From Prasinococcaceae sp. CCMP 1430 (lineage: Eukaryota; Prasinodermophyta; Palmophyllophyceae; Prasinococcales; Prasinococcaceae), in assembly GCA_013416795.1 (NCBI GenBank), contig RQSC01000020.1:205074-231658 (forward strand): a DNA stretch of 26,585 nt. Reading direction: 5' to 3'. The position numbers were made by a program, and so were the translations under genes. The notes under the pieces were generated by a model that worked only from the letters and a program-made list of their open reading frames with translations, was not told the DNA's origin and made no database searches. Positions 17,062-24,390 of this stretch are shown here, one piece after another. Position 1 is the stretch's first letter. Each line of letters begins with the position of its first letter.

Positions 17062-19096
17062 GTGCAGGTGCGCAGCGCGCTGCGGTCGCTGGAGGCGTAT
17101 GTCGAGGCGCTGGAGAACCGCGTGGCCGCGCGCTTCGACGAGGCGCGCGAGCAGAACGATGTCGAGTCGATGCGCGTGGCTGCCGTCGCGGCGGCCGACT
17201 TCGGTGCGTGCGAGCGCCTCGCGCGCCGGTACGTCGCGAGCTGCCCCATGTTCATCGACGCCGCCGTGTTGGAGCAGGACATGAAGAGCGCCCGCGCAGG
17301 GCCAGGTGCGCAGGGTCTGCGGCCGACCTTCCGCGACATCATGGACACAGCCACCAAGGACGCGGTCACTATCGAGGCGGTGTTCCCCGACGCGGCGAGC
17401 GCGAAGGAGGCCTACCTCACGCGCGTGCTCGAGCAGCGGGTGGGCGGCTTGCTTGAGGTCCTGCTGCTCGACGCCCACGATGGCGCGCTGCCGATAGCGG
17501 CGGACGGAGCGACGTCAGGCAAGTTCGGCCGGATGTCAACGTTCGCGGCGCAGGTGAGCGATGCAGACAAGGTGCTGGCGGGAGGGGGCAGTGGCTCGGC
17601 GTACATCCGCACGCTGGCTTCGGCGCATGAGATGACGCTGGAGCTCGCCAAGCAGCTGGCCGAGTCTGGGGCCGCAGGCTCGCTCGATGCCGTCGGCCTT
17701 GCGGCGTCGCTCTTTCACGAACGCAGGGGAGGGTACGTGGACGACGAGATCTCGTCGCTGCTGCGGTTGAGTGCGGATGCACAGGCGGTCAGGGAGGACT
17801 CGGAGAGCGTCGGGCCTGCTGGCAATAGGGACCTCGTCGCGCGCGCCAAGCAGACCGTCGCGTGGCATCGCGATGCCTGCGCGCGCTGCGAGTCTGTATT
17901 GCGCTCGGAAGTTTCCGCCACGCGCGCCTCGGCGGGAATGCGCCTGCTCGAACTCTTCCTCGAACAGACGTGCGGCATCGCCACGCAGGTCGCCGGCGCT
18001 GCGGCCGAGCACGGCCGGGCGCAGTGCGAAGCCCTGGACAGGGCCGACAGGAGCGGCAGCTTTACGTGCGTTTGCGCGCCCTGCTGCTCACGCGGCGCGT
18101 TGGCTTAGACGCGGGCGCGCGCGTCCAGTGCGAGCGCCGGCGCGCCTTGCGCTGACCGATGCGCGCCCTTCTCTCTCCAACCATGCGCGGAAAACCTGGC
18201 GCTATCACCACAACGCGCGCAGTTCCAACGTCGCCGGTGCCAATGACTTCCCCCCTGGTGACCTGCGCGGCCTCGGGGCGCTGCTGAGTGTTGTAGAGGG
18301 CGCACAGGCGGTCGCCTCTGAGAGCGCGGCGCACGTTTCGACGGCATTACTGCCGCTCATACCGCAGCGCAGCGGAGAGGCCGGCGATGCCGAGAGCATG
18401 CTTGCGAGGGCGTCAAGCCAGCTGCAGACTGCATGCCTCGCGGTGCTGCAGCAGGCTACGTGCCTCGCGTGCGCCCACGCACGCGCTCTGCTCAAAAGCC
18501 TCCAAGAGCCGACGGACTTCTGCCCCGAAGGCGATGACGTGCTCGAGGCCAAGCCCACCGAGGCGTGCGAGTGCGTGGTGGCGGCTCTGCGAGAGGTCGC
18601 GGCCCTCGCCGCGGGTTCTCTCCGGGAGGACGGGGAGCGCAAGCAGCAGCGTTCGCAAGCGCAGCACCAGCACCAGCTGTCGCCGCTACAGCACTCGCAG
18701 CACGGACACGACGGCGACGCGCCCACCACAAACTTTGGCCGCTTCATGGCGGCCGTGGGAACGGGCATCGCTGCGGCGCTCGAGGAGCACATCTTTGGCG
18801 GGTCGCGTGGATCATTCTCGGCGCTGGGCGCCGTGCGTCTGCGTCGCGACCTCAACGAGTACGCGTGCGCCGCGCGTGACACCCACGCCCACGCTTTCGC
18901 CGCTACTGCGGACTCGCTCGGCGAGCGCGCCACTCTGCTGGTGGTATCGCCAGGCTCGGTGGCCGCACTTCTCAGGGGCGAACTTCGCGGGGTGGTCACG
19001 CCGGTCGAGGCGCAGAAGGTGCTCAAGCTGCGCGAGGACGCGCGCTCTACCAGCATGGCCGCTGCGCTACGTGAGATCGCGATGCTCGAGAGGTGA
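17062..19096 (+). CDS. SEC10: Exocyst subunit SEC10/EXOC5, 5' exons missing
   Basis: Exons 17062-18065 and 18223-19096 encode 625 residues; the 157-nt intron (GTGCGT...GCGCAG) joins GSFT to SNVAGAND in frame. The exocyst tethers secretory vesicles to the plasma membrane. The first exon opens directly after a GGTGCAG acceptor with no ATG, and its first residues (SLEAYVEALENRVAARFDEA) correspond to roughly residue 180 of the ~700-aa family. The C-terminal region is the most diagnostic: FMAAVGTGIAAALEEHIFG, RLRRDLNEYACAARD, LLVVSPGSVAALLRGEL and VLKLREDARS. A His/Gln-rich insert lies at about 18647-18710. The N-terminal coiled coil that binds SEC15 in other species is absent. The 16-base gap to the methyltransferase stop leaves no room for it. 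TGTAA begins 11 nt after the stop. Confidence 0.82.
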
Positions 19097-19404
19097 GTGC
19101 CGCGCATGTAACAAATGTACATCGATTACAACGTGGCGATCCCGCTGGCATTGACGCGAGGCGAAGCGGCTGCGGCGCGCCCGAGAGAGTCAGCGCGTCG
19201 CAGCACGCGCGTGCGCCGCAGAGCGATGCGGCGGCGCCGCCTCGGCATTGCAGAATGGCAAGTCGTCAGGGGGCGAGAACGCCCTTGGAAGAAATAAACG
19301 TAGTGAATGCCATGTCGTCAGGGGCAGCGCGCGCGCGGGGAGCGCCGAGCGCTTTGGCCGGCGGCTACCGCGCGCGCACGCACCCTCCTCGCCTCCGACC
19401 GCAT
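19097..19404. terminator. Convergent 3' ends with TGTAA on both strands
   Basis: This is the spacer between SEC10 (+) and LTO1 (-). TGTAA at 19107-19111 serves the plus strand 11 nt after the SEC10 stop. TGTAAT on the minus strand (19126-19130) lies 275 nt after the LTO1 stop. The patch 19104-19136 is AT-rich. No gene is visible. Confidence 0.5.
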
Positions 19405-19914
19405 TCAGAACGACGCGCGCTCCTCCGCGCCGCCGATTTCAGCGCGCACCGGCGGCTGCACCGCGTCGGCCTGCACGCCGAAGGCTGCGACGGCCTGCCG
19501 GAAGCGCCCGCGGCAGTCCGCCAGCCGGTCGTGCAGCGATGCGTCCGTCGCCTCCATCGGCAGCGCGCGCAGTGCAGCCTCCAGAGCGGCGAGCGCCGCC
19601 TTCTGCCGGGGTGGCTGGCGCGGGCGCTTGGGACTCGAGCTGCTGTCACCATTGGCATCGGCATCTGCCTTGGCGAGCAGCAGCTCCCTCCACACGCGCG
19701 CGCAGCCGGCATAGAACCCCACCTCGTGGCCGTACGCGAAGCCTGCCTCGGCACCCGCTCGCGCGCCCTCGGCGCGCGAGTCGGCCGCCGCCGCCGCCTC
19801 CCCCTCGGCGTAGCCGGCAGCCATCTCGGCATCCTCGAGGTCGAGCACAGCGTCGAGCGAACCGCTCGGCGCGTCCCCTGCGAGCGCGAGCTCGTCCACC
19901 TCGTCGAATGACAT
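19405..19914 (-). CDS. LTO1: LTO1 homologue (Yae1/LTO1 complex), 169 aa
   Basis: The diagnostic feature is the Yae1_N-type glycine ladder at residues 33-70, with Gly about every fourth residue: AGYAEGEA, RAEGARAGAEAGFAYGHEVGFYAGCARVW. With Yae1, LTO1 acts as an adaptor that loads an Fe-S cluster onto the ribosome-recycling ATPase ABCE1/Rli1 through the cytosolic iron-sulfur assembly targeting complex. The acidic start MSFDEVDEL and the ATG at 19914 suit the family. Many CIA clients and adaptors, including yeast LTO1, end in a Trp- or Phe-terminated tripeptide. This protein ends in ASF, which keeps the aromatic residue and the preceding Ser but has Ala where Leu/Ile/Met is usual. A disordered SSSSPKRPRQ linker separates the ladder from the C-terminal helix. 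Confidence 0.8.
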   Translation of the reverse strand: MSFDEVDELALAGDAPSGSLDAVLDLEDAEMAAGYAEGEAAAAADSRAEGARAGAEAGFAYGHEVGFYAGCARVWRELLLAKADADANGDSSSSPKRPRQPPRQKAALAALEAALRALPMEATDASLHDRLADCRGRFRQAVAAFGVQADAVQPPVRAEIGGAEERASF

Positions 19915-21096
19915 GTCGATCTCGTGGGCACCCACTGCTGCGGCGCGGCGCGCGCGCCCGTCAGCGGCGGCGCGCTCAGCCAGCGCGGCGCAGCTGCACC
20001 GCACGCGCCGCGCGGCGCGGTATGAATGTCGGACCGATAAGTGGCCCGCGGCGGCACGGGGCCCGAGGGCGTCCTCTCCGCCGCGGGATGGAAGTCGGGT
20101 TCCGTGACTATGTACGCGGGATGCATACCCGGCCAGCAGACGAGGGCCGCGAGGGCACCTCACCGAGGCCAGAACTAAAATCCCGCGGTCTGCACTCGCT
20201 AGGAGCGCAGCGGCGCCGCGCGAGGCCGAGCGGCGGCGAGCGGCGGCGAGCGGCGTGCCCCTCCCCGCCACCCACCCACCTGCCAGCCCTAATCGCGAGG
20301 TGCGTGCGAGCGCCGCCAGTGCCGCCAGCGGCGCGAGCGGCGCGAGCGGCGCGAGCGCGCATCGCACAGGCCCGCGCACCCACTCACCCACAGGCCCGCA
20401 CGCCACTCCCACGGCGGCGGAGCCACCTACAGCTTCCGCCGTCGCGGCCGCCGTTGTCGTCACCGTCCCCGCCGCCGCCGCCGCCCCGCAGCGGCGGCGG
20501 CGTGTGTGGCACCGCCGCCGGCGGCCGCCTCGTCTGCGTGCCCTAAACCTCAACATGAACCATCAAAATGCATTGTTTTGTATCAAAATACATCTGAAAC
20601 GCAGAAGTGCCGCTCAACAGCCCGTCAGCGGGCGCCACACACTCGGCCGCGCTGCCACACCGCGCTCCACGCGAGGCGAGACGCGCAGCCGTGCCATCTC
20701 GTCGGCCTCGATCGTGGCGGCAGTCACCGGCGCGCATCCGGGGCTGGGAGTCGTGTGCGCCTCCCCCGCTTCCCAGCAGCTTCCGCGCAAGAGCCGCGCG
20801 CGCGCCGTCGAGGGGCGCGGCGCGCATCCTCCCACCCGCACCCACCCCCTCGCTAGCTGCGCTCGCGTGAGCGAGGCGCCCAGCGCGTCGCGACAGTGGC
20901 TCCCGCGCACGAAGAGCAAGACGCCACCGCCTAGGGTCCTCTCGCGCCTGTCGTACGAGTGGACGCACCGGGCGGGTGGCGGCACGCTCTGCCGAACGCG
21001 GGGCACAGAGCCTCCACAGCTGGCTGGCAGCGCGCGCGGCCTCTTTTCTTGGTCTTTTCTGGCCAGCTGAACGGAGCGCAGAGGGGACTCCGCGCC
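19915..21096. other. Long divergent intergenic region, LTO1 / V-ATPase e
   Basis: 1,182 bp without a gene I can support. It contains short GC-rich tandem words (GAGCGGCGGC near 20226-20255, GCGGCGCGA near 20331-20360). A block at 20541-20606 is strikingly AT-rich for this window. That block holds CCCTAAACCTCAAC (telomere-like on the minus strand) and an 11/12 direct repeat ATCAAAATGCAT / ATCAAAATACAT at 20562-20573 and 20582-20593. Open frames across 20255-21070 (+) and 20543-21006 (-) have no family similarity. Confidence 0.45.
20562..20593. repeat. AT-rich 12-bp direct repeat
   Basis: ATCAAAATGCAT at 20562 and ATCAAAATACAT at 20582 match at 11 of 12 bases and sit 8 bp apart. They lie next to a CCCTAAACC telomere-like word. 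This is the most AT-rich patch in the long LTO1 / V-ATPase spacer. The function is unknown. Confidence 0.6.
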
Positions 21097-21475
21097 ATGT
21101 TCTGGCTCGGCACGTTCGCGTTCACAGCCCTATCTGGGGTGTCGCTCGCCGTGACGCGCTTCATCGGCGCGGGCGGGGGAGTGCAGAAGCTCAGGTGCGT
21201 GCATGTTAGCCGCGCGCCGGTCGCGCTATTCTGCCGTGTGCTCTGCAGCGCGCGCACCGGGATGCGTCCACGTGTCCCCCAATAATGCCGCGGCCGTGCA
21301 TGCGCGCGGGTAGGTGCGGGCACGTCCGAGTTGCTGACGCACGGTATGCTCGGCATCCCTCGCCAGGCTCAACTACCTGATCGTGGCGTCGGCGTGGTTC
21401 TGCATGTGGCTCATGTGGGCCATCATCTACCTCGCGCAGATCAACCCGCTCATCTCGCCTGACAGGGACCTGTAG
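21097..21475 (+). CDS. VMA9: V-type proton ATPase subunit e, two exons
   Basis: Exons 21097-21194 and 21367-21475 encode 68 aa, the usual size of this tiny Vo-sector subunit of the V-ATPase. The 172-nt intron (GTGCGT...GCCAG) splits an Arg codon (KL-R-LNYL). Two membrane helices are visible: FWLGTFAFTALSGVSLAV near the start, and LIVASAWFCMWLMWAIIYLAQINPL near the end. The latter carries the family signature LAQxNPLxxP (here LAQINPLISP). Without splicing the exons are in different contexts and neither would be recognised, so the spliced model is well supported. It is probably in the membrane of acidic compartments. Confidence 0.85.
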
Positions 21476-21852
21476 GCGCCGCGCTTCGCCACCAGGAGGC
21501 ATGCTTGCGACCTGCAAGCGCTTGCCTGGTGTGCATGCGACCAGATTGCGCTGCGATTCTATAGGGGGCGCATGCGCGAGCAAGAGGCCCGCGCGGGCGC
21601 TGCGCGAGCGAGCCAGCACCGAGCATAATGGCAGGGGATAATGATACCGCCCACGCACAGGTAGGCACGTGCAAGTGCGCCACGCGGCGCTGCGTACATA
21701 CGTACGTGCGCGCCCTCGCGGGCAACGTCCTGTCCTTTGGTTCAATTACAGTATGCACTTACGGATTGTCGCCAGCGCTGCATGCGCGTAGCCGTTGGGT
21801 GTCTTAACCAGGGCGAGCGATGCCGCGGACGCCTGCGTGCCCGTCCCCGCGG
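21476..21852. terminator. Convergent spacer with TGTAA (minus) at 21746-21750
   Basis: A 377-bp stretch between the stops of V-ATPase e (+) and the PC-esterase (-). The minus strand has CTGTAATTG about 103 nt after the esterase stop. Positions 21693-21711 contain overlapping TACATACGTACGTGCG words. I see no gene. Confidence 0.45.
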
Positions 21853-23619
21853 CTACTCCCCGCGCGCCTGGGCTCCCAGTTGAGAGGCGAGCGCTCTGGC
21901 GGTGTGCTCCTCGGTTTCGATCACGTCACGCAGCGTGGCGAAGACGTGTTCCCAGTGGGGGATGGTGTAGCAGAAGTGCGTGCAGTCGCAGCACTGCAGC
22001 GTCCGCTCGTTCGTGCAGAACACCTCGTGGTGGAGGTCGAAGCGCGGCAGCGTGAGCGAGAAGTAAGGCATCACCCGCAGATCTGGGAAGTTGCCGCTGG
22101 CCAGCAGCGTCCGCGTGTTCGTATGGCGCGGCGAGCGGTCCGAGACGGGCATGCAGAAGCACCTGCCCTTCGCGTCGGCCTTCTCCCACCCCTCGTACAT
22201 GCCACTGCCGTCCTCGGCGGGAAAGTGCTGCGCGGCCGTCTCCCACCAGATCGCCCTCTTGCCTTCCGCGGCAGACCTTTGCATGATTTCGAAGACTTGC
22301 GCGACGTCCTCTTTGTAGCCGTCCACCTGGCCGACCTCGTAATGCAGCGGGTAGTGCAGGCCGATGTTGATGTGCACCTCATCCGCCTGGGCGAACGCAT
22401 CTTCGACGATTTTCCGAGCGCGGTCCGCCGTGTGGGTGTGCAAGTCGGTGTACGTGCCTATGGTGACGTAGTGGACGCAGCTGTTGCCGATCGCGATCCC
22501 GCGCGCGTCCATATCCCCCAGATGCAGCGACTCACACCCCCGCTTCGGCGCATCCGGCGCGCCGAGCGCGCGAAGGGCCTCGCACTCAATGGCGTCGTGC
22601 GCCTGAAGCATGATGGAGTCGCCGAGCATCACGACCGTGCGCGCCTCCGCGAAGACCTCCGCTGCGGGCATGCGAGCCATGCCCTCGTCGACGTACGGAT
22701 CGTGCGTCACGAATGATGGAAGCGCCGGCCCGCGCTCAGTGCCAGCGCCTGGCTCGCAGGCTCGATGCATCGCCCCCAGCTGGCCCACCATGCAGCGCGT
22801 GTCCATGTCGGGCTGCCGCAGCGCCAAGAATGAGTCGCGCCGCGGCAGCCCAAGGCCGTATTCGCGCGCGGCGACCACGCGCCTCCCCAGCGGCACGTCC
22901 TTGATCCAGCCTGGCGGCGGGCGGGCCGCCACCTGCGCGGCGGCCGACTCGCGCTCCTCGCGCTCCTTGCGCGCCTCAGGGGACTCCTCGACCGTTTCGG
23001 TCGGGGCAGCGTCTGCACCGTCAGCGCCCGCATTGGCGCCCGCAGCCGCGGGCTCGGCCGCGGACTTTTCCCCCTGGCCCCCGGCCTCGGATTTGCTCTC
23101 GGCCTCGGCCTCGGGCGTGGTCTCGCCCCTCGGCTCTTCATCCCCGTGCGGCTGCTGCGTCTGCTGCTGGGCGTGGCCTCCCTCTCCCGCCGCTGCGTCC
23201 CCTCCCTGCCGCCGGCGCTCCCTCTCCTCGTCGCGTTCGTCCGCCTCCTTGTCGAAGGCGTCCTTGGCGCTCTGCAGCCGGCCCATCACCTCCACCTGTT
23301 CGGGCGTCATGCGCTCGGTCATCTGCACCACCGCGTCCGCGAGCGCGGCCTCGCGTCGTTTGCGCCTTCCGGCCACGGTGGAGAGGTCGAAGTCCTTCGC
23401 GGGCTGCTCGCTGACGTGGTCGGCCGCGTGCGGCTCCTCGCGGACCTCGACGGGGGCTCGGTCGCCGCGGGTGGCGCCTGCGCTTCCGGCGCCGGCGGCG
23501 CCCTTGCGTCCAAACTCGTTGGCGCCGACGGCGCCCACGCCGTCGTCGCCGACGCCGCGCCCCAGCCCGTCCCCGGTCGATCGCAGGGATCCGAGCACGT
23601 CGGCGGCGCCGCATGCCAT
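21853..23619 (-). CDS. PC-esterase/TBL-like SGNH acyl-esterase domain protein
   Basis: 588 aa from the ATG at 23619. The C-terminal half (about 320-570) has the two hallmarks of the GDSL/SGNH esterase-like family found in plant TBL/DUF231 proteins and fungal Cas1: a GDS motif in VVMLGDSIMLQAHD (S335), and a DxxH motif in CCDCTHFCYTIPHWEHVF (D545, H548). These enzymes add or remove acetyl groups on polysaccharides in the secretory pathway. Between the motifs lie NSCVHYVTIGTYTD and HINIGLHYP, plus several Cys. Residues 1-230 are disordered and highly charged (ERMTPEQVEVM, DERDEERERRRQGG, Gln/Glu/Ala-rich runs). No signal peptide or membrane anchor is visible at the N-terminus, which is unusual for the family and suggests a missing 5' exon or a non-secretory role. 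The substrate is unknown. Confidence 0.72.
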   Translation of the reverse strand: MACGAADVLGSLRSTGDGLGRGVGDDGVGAVGANEFGRKGAAGAGSAGATRGDRAPVEVREEPHAADHVSEQPAKDFDLSTVAGRRKRREAALADAVVQMTERMTPEQVEVMGRLQSAKDAFDKEADERDEERERRRQGGDAAAGEGGHAQQQTQQPHGDEEPRGETTPEAEAESKSEAGGQGEKSAAEPAAAGANAGADGADAAPTETVEESPEARKEREERESAAAQVAARPPPGWIKDVPLGRRVVAAREYGLGLPRRDSFLALRQPDMDTRCMVGQLGAMHRACEPGAGTERGPALPSFVTHDPYVDEGMARMPAAEVFAEARTVVMLGDSIMLQAHDAIECEALRALGAPDAPKRGCESLHLGDMDARGIAIGNSCVHYVTIGTYTDLHTHTADRARKIVEDAFAQADEVHINIGLHYPLHYEVGQVDGYKEDVAQVFEIMQRSAAEGKRAIWWETAAQHFPAEDGSGMYEGWEKADAKGRCFCMPVSDRSPRHTNTRTLLASGNFPDLRVMPYFSLTLPRFDLHHEVFCTNERTLQCCDCTHFCYTIPHWEHVFATLRDVIETEEHTARALASQLGAQARGE

Positions 23620-23749
23620 CTATCAACGGAACGGATGCCCAGCCGACCGTCTCCTCACGAACGGCCCCCCCTCTGCAACCCCACGCCGCGCGAGCTCCTC
23701 TGCCTGTGCCACCCTGTGCCCTCGCGGGCCGACAGCCCCGCGCACGATT

Positions 23750-23765
23750 AAAAAAAAAAAAAAAA
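23750..23765. repeat. A16 homopolymer
   Basis: Sixteen A on the plus strand (T16 on the minus), the only long A/T homopolymer in the window. It lies inside the proposed intron downstream of the ACC exon, 50 nt after its donor. It could be a retro-insertion scar or a polypyrimidine tract on the minus strand. Confidence 0.9.
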
Positions 23766-23814
23766 CAGCCCGCGCGAGCGTCTCGCGAGGCGCCGGGCGC
23801 GGCGCGCGACGCAC

Positions 23815-23902
23815 TGCCGTTGTTGGCCACCAGGACGGAGCGGATGACGCGCGTGGCGCCGTGCGCTCGGCAGTAGTCGCCGAAGGCGTCCGCCTCCGCC
23901 AT
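23815..23902 (-). CDS. ACC: Isolated first exon of eukaryotic-type acetyl-CoA carboxylase
   Basis: The minus-strand ATG at 23902 (context GCGATGG) opens 29 codons: a short acidic start, then FGDYCRAHGATRVIRSVLVANNG, followed by A and a GTGCGT donor. Eukaryotic multidomain ACC begins its biotin carboxylase domain with this pattern (xFCxxxGGxRxIxxVLxANNGxAAVK). ANNG separates it from the propionyl- and pyruvate-carboxylase ANRG. The phase-1 donor would let the next exon begin with the Ile-Ala-Ala codons. No following ACC exon is present: all three frames of the 195 bp before the PC-esterase stop or are unrelated, and nothing ACC-like follows on the minus strand in the rest of the window. It is either a detached duplicate, an assembly join, or the start of a gene with a very long intron. 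Confidence 0.55.
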
Positions 23903-24390
23903 CGCCCCCGCCACGCACGGGAGCGAACAGCGCCTCCCGCGAACCCACTCCTACCCCCAACCCCACCCCCCGCCCCCCGCGACGCACCCTCCCCACCCAC
24001 CCCCCGAGCGCGCGCCTGCTGCCGTGGGTGTGGCTGCGGCTGCGGCTGCGTCGATCGCGATTGCGCGCGGCCGGGGAACTCTCGTACTCGTTTCGCATTG
24101 ATGTGAAATAACATGCAAAAAGATGTTCGTGAAACCCACGGGAGCTGGGTCCCCGGCGCCCCGTCGAGGCGCGGTCGGCGCGCGGCGCCGCGCGGCGCCT
24201 ACGCGCGCCCCGCCCGGGCCGGTTCCGTGCTCCGCAGCCGCGGCACGGCGCAAGGTGTACAGTATGTAATTTACATGCAGTGGACGCGCGACGGCGAACG
24301 AGGCAACGAGAGCGACGACCAGCCAGCCAGTCCACTGCCCGCACGTGTGGCGAGGGCTCCCGGGCGTCCTCCTCCTCGCCGTCGTCGTCG
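23903..24390. other. Intergenic with C-rich tract and palindromic TGTAA
   Basis: This lies between the ACC exon and the BT1 transporter stop. Positions 23955-24006 are a C-run tract (G runs on the minus strand) just upstream of the ACC ATG. The sequence ATGTAATTTACAT (24264-24276) gives TGTAA on both strands; the minus copy is about 116 nt after the transporter stop. No gene is visible. Confidence 0.45.

Noticed and set aside
20255-21070. 271-codon plus-strand frame upstream of V-ATPase e
   Set aside because: It starts at a non-ATG codon, crosses the AT-rich repeat patch, is mostly low-complexity Ala/Ser/Pro, and has no family similarity.
23750-23765. A16 as the poly(A) tail of a retrocopied gene
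   Set aside because: No retrocopy ends there on the plus strand; the upstream plus-strand DNA is antisense of the esterase. Target-site duplications are not evident.
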